Program-made: the position numbers and the translations under genes
The notes under the pieces: generated by a model
The model's input: only the letters and a program-made list of their open reading frames with translations
Told to the model about the DNA's origin: nothing
The model's database searches: none
In this document: positions 1-11,400 of the stretch, in pieces
Layout of the letters: each line of letters opens with the position of its first letter
Numbering within the stretch: position 1 is the stretch's first letter
Source of the DNA: Sepioteuthis lessoniana
Lineage: Eukaryota; Mollusca; Cephalopoda; Myopsida; Loliginidae
Direction: 5' to 3'
NCBI GenBank assembly: GCA_963585895.1
Contig: OY757939.1
Span: forward strand, 53,523,866-53,587,865
Length of the DNA: 64,000 nt

Positions 1-604
1 ACACAACATATATATATATATATATATATATGATTTTTCAAGTTATTTTTCACGCTAATTATTCCAGTCAACATTAATCACACGGTTAAGTGGTTCCAAA
101 TATTGCTATGTATTACTAACGATTCAATTAGACATCAGTAATTTGTTTATACACAGTTAAATGATCAAACAGTTCTATTTCAAACAATTCAATTTAGCAC
201 AAGTTTGACTTGGTTTGATTTTAGGACATATCAACCATTGTAGGTTATTTAATATTTAAATATATGATTTTTAAACAAGGCCGAGCTCAGTTTTTTTTTT
301 TGCACACAGTTAAATGGTTCCAAGTATTATTATGTATCACTAACAATTCAATCAAACATCAGTCATTTGTTTAGACACAGTTAAATGTAAAATAAGTTCT
401 CTTTCAATATATTCAATTTAGCATATATCATTTGTTTGCACTAAATCTAAATGTCAAACATAGATAGGACCCTATCAGGTGCTACCACTTGGGACCAGAG
501 TAAACCTGGGAGTGATGGTAATGAAGGGGTACTATTCTACAGCCCCAGCCTTCTGGGCTTACTATATATAGTGTCGTAACTTATACAATTATACTTTTTA
601 TCTT
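1..604 (+). repeat. Dispersed ~600-bp repeat, copy 1 (inverted twin at 58872-59455)
   Basis: This stretch matches the reverse complement of 58872-59455 almost base for base, from the TA microsatellite at 9-32 through the stretch ending near CTTATACAAT. Inside are imperfect repeats of a motif like CAGTTAAATGGTTCCAAG and, at about 458-560, a fragment of dispersed family C (the GACCCATAGATGGGACC element). No coding capacity is apparent. Element boundaries are inferred only from where the two copies stop matching; no clear terminal repeats or target duplication were seen. Confidence 0.75.
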
Positions 605-1685
605 GTTTACTGGGGTTTCTAAAATACTTTTTGTCTGGTTAGGAATCCTGTACTTCTGCTTGTATATATATTTATGAACAGTTTCGTAGGTTCGTTTCTC
701 TTTTGTGAAGAGTCCATATTTTCTGACACCAGTGTTATATTCCGTGTTTATTACACTTAGGTTTCCTTTCGGTCCTCGTGGGGAAGGCACGTAACTTTTG
801 CTTGTATATACCTATCTGTGAGCCTTTTACTAAGTTCCCCCAACAAGTGTCCTGAATATGACACTAAACAATCAGGAGGTGAGGTTCCAGTAATGCTGGA
901 GCTTTGGAGAACACAAAAGTACAGGATTCATGACGAGACAAAAAGGATTTTAGAAACACCAGTAAACAAGATAAAAAGTAAGAAGAGAAGAATAAGCAAA
1001 GAATTAAAAATGTGTCCTTATTTTTAGTTGAAAGATTTCATTTATCAATTTAAATCAAATGTATTCTTTTATTTTATGAATTGTTATTTCTTTTTATTCT
1101 TTTTTAGCTTACATTTAAAATAATATCATATAAAAACATGTAACCTTATACTAATGAAAGATTTAAAACATTTTCACCCTTTTTTAATTCTTTGACCTCC
1201 ATTTAATTGTAATTTTTTATGGTTAGTGGCCAGTTACAGAGCAATTTTTTAGTTAGTAATTTAAAAAAAACAGCATTGTTTTAATTAAAAATTTTACTTA
1301 TCATTTAAAAATTTTAACAATAAAAGAATCTAAGAAATCTCATATCAGCATATTTTTTTATTTTAGGAAATTTTTTTATTTACATTTAAAATATTATTTT
1401 AGGCTTATGAAAAACTTGTTAGATAATTTCAATGTATTTTGAGAAACCTTTTCGACCCACCCATTGACTTGCATTCTTTCTACTAGTGTGACAGGTGTTT
1501 TTGCACTTGGTAGATATTTGATTATCTACTTGTGTTCTCCTTTCATAAGTACAGGGATGGCTTTTCATTCCAGTTATGCCTAGGTAGATCTTTCCTGGGG
1601 AACATTGCTTTTGAACAATCCTAGATTGAAAATGAGAACATTAAATGCCTTCATACATACATATATGTATTTATATTTGTAAGCA
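605..1685. other. AT-rich intergenic DNA, no gene recognised
   Basis: Short frames near 581-1027 share the words TAGAAACACCAGTAAACAAG in opposite orientations, so they are parts of a small inverted repeat (about 600-790 against 880-985), not genes. The rest is A/T-rich with homopolymer runs and no recognisable exon. Confidence 0.5.
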
Positions 1686-1950
1686 CATGTAGTGTAATGG
1701 ATATCATCATATGAAATGGTGACCTAAGTTCAAATCCTGGACTAGGCTGATTGCATTTCACATAACACAAATACACTTGGGAAAGGTATGAATCTAACAA
1801 TTCTCCTTCCAGCTATGGGTAAAATAGTAGGGCAGACTGGGTTCTCTAGTATGACAACTGGTCTAGGAGAAGGAAACTCTAAATTCAAACCTGTTAAACT
1901 GCACTTAAAAAATTGACCTTGTGTCACATCTTGATACCTCTGCCACAAAC
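1686..1950 (+). mobile_element. tRNA-derived SINE, family A
   Basis: A tRNA-like head carries an A-box-like GTGTAATGG and a B-box-like GTTCAAATCC. The conserved body follows (ATTGCATTTCACATA, GGAAAGGTATGAAT, AGCTATGGGTAAA, AGTCTAGGAGAAGG-like) and ends near TTGACCTTGTGTCA. The same modules recur at 9747, 25878, 38319, 43291, 46301, 46866 (minus) and 60014. A pol III-transcribed SINE from a tRNA is established for this architecture; the family label A is mine. Confidence 0.85.
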
Positions 1951-1952
1951 AG

Positions 1953-2037
1953 GAATGTAACACAAGGTCAATTTTTTTAAGCAAAGTACCACTGGTTTGA
2001 ATTCAGAGTTTTCCTTTTCCTAGACTGGTTTCCTTAA
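1953..2037 (-). mobile_element. SINE family A fragment, inverted against the preceding copy
   Basis: The reverse complement of the family A 3' body is readable (AACACAAGGTCAATTTTT, then a GAATTCAGAGTTTTCC-like stretch). It abuts the plus-strand copy head-to-tail inverted, so transcripts across the pair could fold back on themselves. Confidence 0.8.
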
Positions 2038-2127
2038 CAAGGCTAATGAACCCAAAACTGGAGGAAGAAGTGATGGATTCATGCCTTTATTAAGAGCATC
2101 AGTGCAACGGGAAATGCAAACAGCTTG

Positions 2128-2860
2128 TGGCCTAGTCAGCTGGGGCTGTAGAATACACTGACTGCATCTCTGCAGAGAGCTAAGACTCCTATAATGAGTG
2201 TCCTGATATGACAATAAACAATCTCATGGTGAGACTCCAGTGATACTGGAGCTTTGGGGAATGCAGAGTCTCTCTTTATTGCCATTGCTCCCTGGTTCAC
2301 TATGGCCCAGAGTGGTAGCACCTAATAGGGTCCCATCTATGGATCAAATAGAACAAAACTGTGTACTTATGCTAAACTGAATTGTTTGGAATAGAACTGT
2401 TTGAACATTTAACTGCATGTAAAAAAACTGTGAATTAATGCTAAACTGAATAGTTTGAAATAGAACAGTTTTTACATTAAAAAATGACTGATGGCCAGTC
2501 AACTGGGATTGCAGAATACACTGACTGCATATCCTTACAGTGTCCTAGATATGACACTAAATAATCTGATATGAGGCTCCAGTAATGCTGGAGCTTTGGA
2601 GAATGCAGAGTACCTTTTAATTGCCATCACTCCAGGCTCCACTCTGGCCTAGAGAGGTAGCACCTGATAGGGTCCTATCTATGGGTCAAATAGAACTGTT
2701 TGAAATTTAAACTTTGTACTTATGCTAAATTGAATTGTTTGAAATAGAACTGTTTTGACATTTAACTGTGTGTAAACAAAAAACTGAACTTATGCTACAC
2801 TGAATTGTTTGAAATAGAACTGTTTTATGTATGAAAATGAAGTTGGCATTAAATAACCTA
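2128..2860 (+). repeat. Two tandem copies of dispersed family C plus tail repeats
   Basis: Two copies (about 2128-2352 and 2487-2706) run from a CAGCTGGGGCTGTAGAATAC-like start to CTATGGGTCAAATAG. Shared landmarks are ACACTGACTGCAT, AGTGTCCT, CCAGTAATGCTGGAGCTTTG and TAGGGTCC. Between and after them are degenerate units of GAATTGTTTGAAATAGAACT. Related copies lie at 458, 3150, 5520, 6290, 6650, 38640, 39440, 44340, 55060 and 58910. It is dispersed and SINE-sized, but I see no convincing A/B boxes, so its class is undecided. Confidence 0.75.
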
Positions 2861-3048
2861 CAATGGTTAATATGCCATGAAACCAAACCAAGCCAAACCA
2901 AACCAAATCAAATTAACATTAGTACTTCTATTTATGTAGTATTCCTTTGTAATACAAATAATTTGCACACAGCTGTATGGTTTAAACTAAGTAATAACAA
3001 TAATCAGTAGTAAATTGTTTGGATTCTTTGTTAAATGGCATATCAACC

Positions 3049-3293
3049 TGCGTGGGTTATTCATAATAGAAAAGCAGTGATACTATTCAACTTATCACTA
3101 GAGAGATAACAGGGTTCATACCTTATTAAATGATTGAAAAGTTCTATCTGATCCATAGATGGGACCCTAACAGATAAAACCACTCCAGTTCTGAGTGGAG
3201 CTGGGAGTAATAGCAATGAAGGAGTACTTCACATTACCTCAAGCTTCCATTAGGTGCTGACTGGAGCTTAAACTCACTTACTATAATTTTGCA
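3049..3293 (-). repeat. Family D SINE fragment followed by family C fragment, both minus
   Basis: TTAAATGGCATATCAACCTG followed by a GGTTCATACCTT-like stretch is the reverse complement of the family D 3' end. From 3150 the family C core (GATGGGACCCTAACAG) appears, also reversed. A TTACTATAATTTTGCAGTTC tail is shared with 39793-39815. Confidence 0.65.
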
Positions 3294-3297
3294 GTTC

Positions 3298-3855
3298 TGT
3301 AACATAGGACCAAAATACGTTGTATCTGAAAGAAAGGAGTCCGCAGGAAAGAAACACTCAAAATTCGAAATTTAAGGAAGAAAATAGTAGTTGCTTTTAT
3401 TCATGGGGACCACAGCGGGTGGTAGTTCAAAAAAGTTTGTTCAATAGCGTTCTTCATTCTTCCCCTTCTTGGGATGACAGCAGCGTCGTTAGAGTGGGCT
3501 TGCTGATAATTTCCTATCAGTTGTATTGTTGACAGGCTGTGTGTGGCATGGGTCGAGGTGTCCTGGACCTCTGTTGAACCTGCCTCGAAACCTACCTTGA
3601 ACTGCCAAAATTTCACTACTTGATTTCTTATATAGAGATTTGATGGATGAATTCGAAGGTTCTGGAAGGCTCGATGATCACCAGTGAAAACAATAGTGAA
3701 GCATGTGAAAGTTCATGCGTGATTATATTAAAATCACGCTTGAACTCTACTGGTCATTCTGCCTGCTCGCGCTAGGTTCGTGACATTTTTCAATGATTGA
3801 TGACAGCCGATGTGCTCGTGCGTTCTCAACGACGGCGCCTGTCCCTAATATTACA
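3298..3855 (-). mobile_element. Solo LTR (Ty3/gypsy-type size) with 4-bp target duplication
   Basis: The element starts TGTAACA and ends TATTACA, giving TGTAA/TTACA terminal inverted repeats, and is flanked by GTTC on both sides (3294-3297 and 3856-3859). On the minus strand it has LTR order: a TATA box (TCTATATAAGA, near 3630), then a poly(A) signal (GAATAAAAGC, near 3400). The flanking word CAGTTCTGCA is uninterrupted in a related repeat at 39810-39820, effectively an empty site. No internal coding region is attached, so it is a solo LTR. It has about 45% GC against a ~30% background. Confidence 0.8.
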
Positions 3856-3859
3856 GTTC

Positions 3860-4182
3860 TGCATTTTAGCCACTATGTTATGTTATTTACCATCTTTCAT
3901 TTATTTGTGATCCTATTGAAAGTAAGAATTCATTATAGAAATTAACAATTTTTCTAGTTCTTTCAAAATTAAATGTTGGAAATCAAATGGTGAATTGTTG
4001 ATAATTGAATATCAGTGGAAAATGAAAAAAGAAAAGCAGGAACTATGTATATTTGTTTTAAAAAACCATTGGTACTAAAATTCAAAGTTGATTATTAGTG
4101 TCAATTTGTCTTTAGAATTTGTTGTGTTAGTATATAGTCATTAGAATGAATGAAAGTTTTGTTTTATTTGTTAAATAAAATC
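3860..4182. other. AT-rich DNA, nothing recognised
   Basis: Non-repetitive AT-rich sequence between the solo LTR and the 28-bp satellite. No open frame or splice-flanked segment stands out. Confidence 0.4.
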
Positions 4183-5112
4183 ATTTTAAATGCATCACAA
4201 TAGTAAAATCATTTATAATGCATTCCTATTGTAAAATCCTTTGCAATGCATTCCTATAGTTAATCATTTACAATGCATTTCTATAATAAAATCATTTAAA
4301 ATACATTCCTATTGTAAAATCATTTATAATGCATTCTGAAAGTAAAATGATTTATAATGCATTCTTATAGTAAAATCATTTATAATGCATTCTTATAGTA
4401 AAATCATTTATAATGCATTTCTATAGTAAAATGATTTATAATGCATTTCTATTGTAAAATGATTTATAATGCATTTCTATAGTAAAATCATGTATAATGC
4501 ATTCTTATAGTAAAATCATTTATAATGCATTCTTATAGTAAAATCATTTATAATGCATTTCTATTGTAAAATGATTTATAATGCATTTCTATAGTAAAAT
4601 CATGTATAATGCATTCTTATAGTAAAATCATTTATAATGCATTTCTATAGTAAAATGATTTATAATGCATTTCTATAGTAAAATCATGTATAATGCATTC
4701 TTATAGTAAAATGATTTATAATGCATTTCTATTGTAAAATCATTTATAATGCATTTCTATTGTAAAATCATTTATAATGCATTTATATAGTAAAATCATG
4801 TATAATGCATTCTTATAGTAAAATCATTTATAATGCATTTCTATAGTAAAATGATTTATAATGCATTTCTATAGTAAAATCATGTATAATGCATTCTTAT
4901 AGTAAAATGATTTATAATGCATTTCTATTGTAAAATCATGTATAATGCATTCTTATAGTAAAATGATTTATAATGCATTTCTATTGTAAAATCATTTATA
5001 ATGCATTTCTATTGTAAAATCATTTATAATGCATTTATATAGTAAAATCATGTATAATGCATTCTTATAGTAAAATCATTTATAATGCATTCCTATAGTA
5101 AAATCATTTCCA
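4183..5112. repeat. 28-bp tandem satellite, about 33 copies
   Basis: The unit is close to TAAAATCATTTATAATGCAT followed by an 8-bp variable end such as TTCTATAG or TCTTATAG. A CATGTATAATGC variant recurs at spacings of 56, 84 and 112 bp, so groups of two to four monomers have been copied together (higher-order structure). Edges are degenerate (4183-4320 and 5100-5112). It is noncoding. Confidence 0.9.
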
Positions 5113-5519
5113 ATATTTTTCTCTAGGAATATCATTTCCAAATGAATGTCTCAAACTAATCTAAGCTTAGTACAGTTTCCTGACAAAAATATGTTGCTTT
5201 GTATCAATTAGTTTCATAAAAGAACCCACTGTCAGACAACGCCAGGAGGGCTTAAAAATGTGGATTCTGAGGCCGTGTTCTGAGTCACAGAGGCAAATCT
5301 GGCAAGTATTATCAGGCAAGCCCAGCCTTTAACTGTCCAGAATGGTTTGTCACCTATAAAACTGAAGCAAAAGAATCGGAAGTGGCTTCACATTCCCAAA
5401 ATATCGCAAAACTTTTAACTCACCCAAGTAAAAATAAAAAATATTTGAAAACATATAAAGCCGCAATGATTTATTATACTTTAAATTATTGCTGAAATTG
5501 TCACTAAGTTTCTACTTTA
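5113..5519. other. Unique-looking DNA, no gene recognised
   Basis: This contains a moderately GC-rich stretch (5220-5400) with no long open frame and no good exon boundaries on either strand. Confidence 0.35.
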
Positions 5520-5640
5520 TTTGACCAATAGATGGGACCCTAACAGGTATGTTCACAATAGGTCAGAGTGGACCTTGAAATGATGGCAATGAAGGGTTAC
5601 TCTGTACATCTTAAAACTGGAACCTCCCAATGAGATGAAA
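5520..5640 (-). repeat. Family C fragment
   Basis: The GATGGGACCCTAACAGG and GAATGATGGCAATGAAGG-like landmarks of family C are in reverse orientation. Confidence 0.65.
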
Positions 5641-5732
5641 TTTAATATATTGCCCAGAGAACTCTCTTTTTTATGGGATGCATTTGGCATATTCTAAGCT
5701 CCGCTGACAGGATTTCCTATCTAATACTAATA

Positions 5733-5995
5733 ATTTATACACAATTCATTGATCTAGTGGGTAGAGTGTTGGCCAATGGTCCAGAAGACCTGGGTTCAAT
5801 CCCAGGTTGTCATAGCAAAGACATAAAAATGGTTCTTGATCTCTTCTTGCTTAACACTCAGCATTATAAGGTATATATCAAGGGTAAAGTGGACCAATCC
5901 AGGAGAAGGAGTAGCACCCTCCCCAACACCTTGGTATAGTAGCTATTGAAAAGGGAGCTTTGGGTTGCTCTCAACTACGGTTACCAAGTTTGCTT
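5733..5995 (+). mobile_element. tRNA-derived SINE, family B
   Basis: The head has an A-box-like GATCTAGTGGGTAGAGTG and a good B box, GGGTTCAATCC. The body continues ATTATAAGG, AAGGGTAAAGTGGACC, a CCTCCCCAACACCTTGGTA stretch and GCTATTGAAAAGGGAG. Minus-strand relatives are at 16797-16998 and 39975-40272. Confidence 0.8.
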
Positions 5996-6285
5996 TATAT
6001 GGTTTAAAGTATTCTTATTTAAAACTAATAATTATATGGTTAAAAGTAACTATTTCAATTATAATCTTATGTTTGAACACAGTATTCCAGTATAGGTTTC
6101 AAGTATTCTTATCTAACACTAATAATTTGCAAACAATTATATGGCTTCAAGTAACTAATAATAATCTCTAGGTTTCAAGACTTCCAAATATAATTATTCT
6201 ATTTAATAATAATCCCTTGCTTGCACACAGTTCTATGAGTTCAAGTATTCTTATCCAATACTAATAATTTTCAAACCAATCTAAT
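5996..6285. repeat. Degenerate ~45-bp repeats of the TTCAAGTATT type
   Basis: Irregular units combine ATATGGTTTCAAGTA-like and ACTAATAATTTGCA-like words. The same unit recurs at 37840-38300, 39840-39970 and 44585-44820, and within the window-end repeat. It looks like a minisatellite module spread with families C and D. Confidence 0.6.
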
Positions 6286-6287
6286 AG

Positions 6288-7030
6288 ACCCATAGATAGG
6301 AACCTAACAGGTAATGCCACTCTGAATCAGAGTCGACCCGGGAGTAATGGTGATCAAGGAGAACTTCTCAGAGCTTCAGAATTGGAGTCTCACCATCAGA
6401 TGCAGTTTACTGTTATAGCCTGGCTACCTCTTTTTCAGCAGGGGTCTTTTGGGGGTTTTAACTCTTTGCTGGAGATACAGTCAGTGACAGGGCAGTTTTT
6501 TAAGTTTTGTTCTTAATGTACTTTTTGATTATCGCACTTCAAAATGGCAGCCATCATTATTGATAGATTTTTCAAACAAATTCTTGAAGTCTCAGAAAAC
6601 ATTCCATAATTGAAGCACTGATATTGCTTGAATTGCTAAAAATATTCTTAACCAGTCAGCTGGGACTGTAGAATACACTGACTGCATCTCTGCTGAAAAG
6701 TAAGAACCCCCCCCCCATGAGTGTCCTGGATAAGACATTAAACCATCTAATGGCAAGGCTCCTTGGAAATTAGGGGAATGTGGAGTACTCCTTCATTGCC
6801 ATTGCTCTAAGATCCACTCTGACCTGGAGTGGTAGTACCTATCTATGTAGGGCCCTATCTATGGGTCAAATAGAGCAAACTGTGTGCAAACAAATGACTG
6901 ATGTTAAATTGTGACTGTTATATAATAATACTTGAAACCATTTAACTGTGTGCAAAAAAGAGCTCTTTTTTGGATTTGGCATTAGATAACCAATATTGGT
7001 TGATATGCCATAAAATCAAACCAAACCAAA
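6288..7030. repeat. Two family C copies in opposite orientation
   Basis: A minus copy (about 6288-6430) and a plus copy (about 6650-6880) flank a short unrelated stretch, followed by tail units ending in TTGATATGCCATAAAATC. The plus copy carries a run of nine C at 6707-6715. Confidence 0.65.
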
Positions 7031-7855
7031 AAATAATCTTTTTTTTCTTTTTAAATCAAGGGGATTTAATTAAAAATGTTTAAGGGAGTTATATTCATAC
7101 TGTGACATGGCATAAAATATTTATCCTAAGACGGGAGTTTATTTTTCGCACGTGTGAAGTCAGGGCAGTCTGGCACTTGATTCCTCGCAAAATAAGTTCC
7201 AGTTAAGATTCCTTCTTCGGGCACATGGGGAACTGGTAGAAATGTGGGGGTTAATTTGGGGCTAGACTGACCGCCGCTGGCAAGTGGTTTCCAAACTTCA
7301 CGTTACACACACCCACCTGACCACTTTGTCTTCCTACCCCTAGGATAATGGAAGATATGGGCCTCTAGGTTTAGATATAATATTATTATTTATCACAGTT
7401 GACAATTTCAATTTCCCATGTAATATTTTTAAAAGCAAATAGGACATTTAGCGAGAGTAAATTAAGGCGAAATGAAGCTGAAAAGGAACATACAAAAGAA
7501 GGCAATTCAATAGGCAAACAACACAATGAATAAATTTCGACACGAGGGGACATCTAAAATATAACGAGGTTTTAATACGTGCGGACAAGCAAATAATTAA
7601 GGTACCGGCTTTATTATTAGCAGACAAGACTTAAATATAATATCTTTCTTTCCTTTTCTTTTCTCTCTTTTCTGTCTTTTCTCTTGAACCTTGAAAAGGA
7701 AGCAAAGTCCCTTCATATAATTAGAGTTTATGAAATGAATCTTTTCATTCCATTTCACTTCTTTTCTTAATGCATATAATTCTCTATATGCTTCTTTCTT
7801 TAAATTGAGAGGGAGAGCATACAATTGCAATACTTAGGAAGGATGGAGGGAGAAA
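7031..7855. other. Unclassified sequence, no gene recognised
   Basis: Segment 7130-7360 is GC-richer and non-repetitive, with no open frame. The 7597-7830 minus frame is lysine-rich low complexity from a CTTTTCTTTCC tract and is not believed. Confidence 0.35.
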
Positions 7856-8450
7856 ACGGTTTTAAGATTTACTTAGCTTCTTCGACGGGCTTCCTCTGAG
7901 ATTTCTTTCCTTTCACAGGCTAGCGGGATTCTGTGGTGCTCGGCTTGAAGGCATCTACCAAGAGCTCTATTTCGCTTCTTTGCCTGGAGTTTTGGCTACA
8001 GATCACGCGTCCTCTCACGGCGACTTCCGTCCTAAAAACTGAATTCTTTCTGTTTCTTCACCCAGAGTTTTGGCATGAGATTGCATGTTCTTCCATGGTG
8101 ACCTCCATCCTGAAAACTGAATTCTTTATCCCTATTTCCTCTGATGAAAAGGGTGCTATTTCCGGCTTTAGGGTTCTGGCCAATCATTTAGCCTCTTTCT
8201 TCTTCCTCACCCTGTCAGGTGATTCATTCAGATACTATACTGACCTTTATATTCCCTTCTCCATCCAACCAACTTGAGGTTACGGAGTTCAGATAGCTTG
8301 ACCTCGATTCGTTACTTCCTTCAACAGGCAGGCCGAGGAGTTGACCTACATTCCTTATTCCTCCTTTTAACGGTCAGTCTTTGAGGCCTGTTAATTCAAA
8401 CACAGAAGGGTAGGGGAAATTTCTTATTTCTCTCCTCTCAGTAGGAGACA
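7856..8450. repeat. Internal ~90-bp duplication in GC-moderate DNA
   Basis: Two units (about 7980-8055 and 8056-8130) share GAGTTTTGGC, a CGACTTCCGTCCT/TGACCTCCATCCT pair and AAAACTGAATTCTTT. The duplication keeps a 114-codon frame open (7933-8277, +), but the frame has no homology I recognise and uses the repeat as its content. It is more likely transposon debris than a gene. Confidence 0.4.
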
Positions 8451-8769
8451 CGTGACAATAGTTTTTACTTCATGATTTTATCAAATGATAAAATCATTAA
8501 ATAAAAACAATGTGATTGATTGAATTTTAACATGGCTTCAAGGCCTTCTGAATACCTTAGATGTAAATTACATCTTTAAACCAACAAGTTTATTATTTAA
8601 AAAAATTAAATAGAAATGTTAATAATAGCCAGTCTTTAATAGGTGATATGTCACCTGTACGCATGAGACTGGAGACATCTGATCATAGAAAGTTACTGTT
8701 TGGCAGATGAGTGAAGAAAATAACAATGATACAGTTTGAGATAAAAAAAATAACAAAAAAAAAAAACAG

Positions 8770-9400
8770 ACAATGATAAAAACTGAGCCATTTTTTTTTA
8801 TTATTGCCACTAATTTTAATGAAGCTTCAATGGCTTTGAAACACATAAAAAATGATTATTTTCCTTTTTTCAGAATTTTGTCATATTACAAAAAAGTGTT
8901 AACTGCTTTTCTATGGCCAGCCATCTTCAAAGGAATGGGACAAAAAAACTGAGAAAATTGAGCCATTTTTATTATTGCTACTAATTTTAATGAAGCTTCA
9001 ACGGCTTTGAAACACATAAAAAATGCTTATTTTCCTTTTTTCAGAATTTTGTCATATCACAAAAAAAGTGTTAACTGCTTTTCTATGGCCAGCCATCTTC
9101 AAAGGAATGGGACAAAAAAACTGAAAAAATTGAGCCATTTTTATTATTTCTACTAAATTCTAATGAAGCTTCAATGGCTTTGAAACACATAAAAAATGCT
9201 TATTTTCCTTTTTTCAGAATTTTGTCATATCACAAAAAAGTGTTAAGTGCTTTTCTAAGGCCAGCCATCTTCAAAGGAATGGGACAAAAAAACTGAAAAA
9301 ATTGAGCCATTTTTATTATTTCTACTAAATTTTAATGAAGCTTCAATGGCTTAGACACACGTAGAAAGTGATTATTTTCCTTAATCATTATTTTCCAATT
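8770..9400. repeat. ~175-bp tandem repeat, about four copies
   Basis: Units start near 8781, 8957, 9131 and 9301, each with GAGCCATTTTTATTATT, AATGAAGCTTCAATGGCTTT, GTCATATCACAAAAAA and TGGCCAGCCATCTTCAAAGG. A reversed fragment lies at 10270-10345 and a diverged relative at 62755-62870, so this is also a dispersed family. Confidence 0.85.
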
Positions 9401-9663
9401 TCCTTTAGTTATTGTGAAAAATCATGATTTTCTAAATGGAAAATTCTTATCAATACCAAAATATTGGAAATTTCTTAGAATTTTCTTTGTCTTGATTTGA
9501 TATCCTAATTTGACATTAGTCCTTTGCTAATGGCTCGGAAGTGGTTGTCTAGGTTTGAAAAATATCAAATTGTCAAATACAATAATTGTGGACAGTCAAT
9601 TTGTAATTTTGCAATGAAATTGCATCACCATCATTCATTAATTGATGTTTTCTTCAAAAATTA

Positions 9664-9746
9664 AATAGTAGGACGGACTAGGTTCTTCAGCCTTGGTGAG
9701 GCAACTAGTCTAGGAGAAGGAAAACTCTGAATTCAAACCTGTTAAG
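9664..9746 (+). mobile_element. SINE family A, 3'-body fragment
   Basis: It begins at AATAGTAGGACGGACTAGG and runs to TTCAAACCTGTTAA, lacking the tRNA-like head. A complete copy follows directly. Confidence 0.8.
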
Positions 9747-10042
9747 GAGGTGCCCGTGGTGTAATGGTTATCGTCGTAGGAAATGGACACAACGACATGA
9801 GTTCAAATCCTGGACGAGACTGATTGCATTTCACATAGCACTAATACCCTCAGGAAAGGTATGAATCCAATTATTCTCCCTCCAGCTATGGGTAAATAGT
9901 AGGGTAGACTGGGTTCTTCAGTCTTGGTGAGGCAACTAGTCTAGGAGAAGGAAAACTCTGAATTCAATTCAAACCTGTTAAAATCTGCTTAAAAATTGAC
10001 CTTGTGTCATATCCTGCCCAAGTGGAGGGGTTGGTAAATATG
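9747..10042 (+). mobile_element. SINE family A, complete copy
   Basis: It runs from GAGGTGCCCGTGGTGTAATG to the family 3' end GGGGTTGGTAAATATGG, with a B-box-like GAGTTCAAATCCTGG. It is the best plus-strand reference copy near the start of the window. An extra AATTC duplication sits at about 9961-9970. Confidence 0.88.
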
Positions 10043-10269
10043 GTTTTCCTCAAAAATTATTTAAAAACTTGAAATTATCTTCAAAAAGACAATTGTGACC
10101 ACAGGAGAAAACCATTGCAGATTTAAAACTGCTCAAGATATAAAAATTGTTTGAGCAGCAAATAAATCAAGGAAAATGATCACTTCCTATGTGCATCTAA
10201 GCTATTGGTATTTCATAAAAATTTGAAGCAATAATAAAAAAATAGTTCAGTTTTTTTCACCGTCTGTTT

Positions 10270-10345
10270 CTTTTCTTTCAATACTGTACTTCATTAAAGA
10301 TGGCTGGTCATAGAAAAGCAGTTAACACTTTCTTGTGATAATAAA
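10270..10345 (-). repeat. Reversed fragment of the 8.8-kb tandem family
   Basis: The words AAGATGGCTGG, CATAGAAAAGCAGTTAACAC and AAAATTCTGAAGG are the reverse complement of the repeat at 8880-9060. Confidence 0.7.
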
Positions 10346-10830
10346 ACAAAATTCTGAAGGTGCTAATATTGTACAAGCAGCCAGAGAGATAAGCTAGTAA
10401 CAGTCAATAATTAGAACCTTAGAGGAAAATTTAGTAGTCGTGTGTTTGTGGTTCAGACTGACCTAGGCCTACCACTGCCTCTATTGATTAAAAATATTGA
10501 ATTGCATACTGAAGAAAATACTGGACAAAACTAATAATAAAGACGATTGACAATGCTTCACCTAAAAATAAAAACAAATAAAAGGTGCTATTAATACTAC
10601 TATCATAAAAATAATAACAACGAAAATAGTGTTGAGAGACTGAGAGCCAGAATAAAGGAAGAGTTTAAAGGTTTGATTTGAGCTTCTGCAAAGTAAATGG
10701 CTCTTTATAGTTGAACAGGTGATGCATTTAACGAGGCTTCCCCAAGACAAATGAAAAACAAGTTTGAGTCTCATCAATTAATTTACTTTTTCTTATTTTT
10801 GTTATACACTATTGAAGTTGGGGGTCAAAA
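10346..10830. other. AT-rich DNA, no gene recognised
   Basis: No recognisable repeat family and no credible exon. The Ly6-like gene's signal-peptide exon was looked for here and upstream and not found. Confidence 0.35.
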
Positions 10831-10869
10831 TTGTTTTAAACCCTAACCCTAATTCTTACTGGAAAATTC

Positions 10870-11400
10870 AGGTTTTCACATCCTATTTTTTACCATTTTG
10901 TTTGATATATCCAATACATTTATTACATACACCCACATGCACACACACACACAAACACACACACACACACACACATGCACGCACACACACATACATATAC
11001 ACACGTACACATATACATACACACACATACACACACACATATATGTACATCCTATTTTTTTACCATTTTGTTTGATATATCCAATACATTTATTACATAC
11101 ACCCACATGTATACACACACACACACACGCACACACACACACACACACATACGCACACACACACATATACACACATACACATATACATACACACACATAC
11201 ATACACACACACATACATATACATGCTATTTCTTACCATTTTGTTAGATATATCCAATACATTTATTACATACACACACACACACGCACGCACGAATGCA
11301 CGCACGCACACACGCACACATATACACATGTACACATATACACACACAAACATACATACACACACACATACATGTACACACACATACATGTAGAAATACG
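10870..11400 (+). repeat. Three tandem units of unique spacer plus CA microsatellite
   Basis: Each unit has ATATCCAATACATTTATTAC (about 10900, 11080 and 11250) followed by 60-120 bp of CA-rich repeat with TG, GC and TA interruptions. The flanks hold CCCTAACCCTAA-like words at 10838 and 11417. The block ends about 170 bp upstream of the Ly6-like exon. The long histidine/threonine or cysteine/valine frames here are translations of the CA repeat and are not genes. Confidence 0.9.

Noticed and set aside
4183..5112. CRISPR-like array appearance (regular 28-bp repeats)
   Set aside because: No unique spacers, eukaryotic AT-rich satellite, no associated genes.
5760..5830. Functional tRNA gene
   Set aside because: Box-B-like sequence belongs to the SINE B head; the body following it recurs at two other loci and a full cloverleaf is not evident.
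7933..8277. 114-codon plus frame as a gene
   Set aside because: Built on an internal ~90-bp duplication, no recognised motif, no good splice sites.
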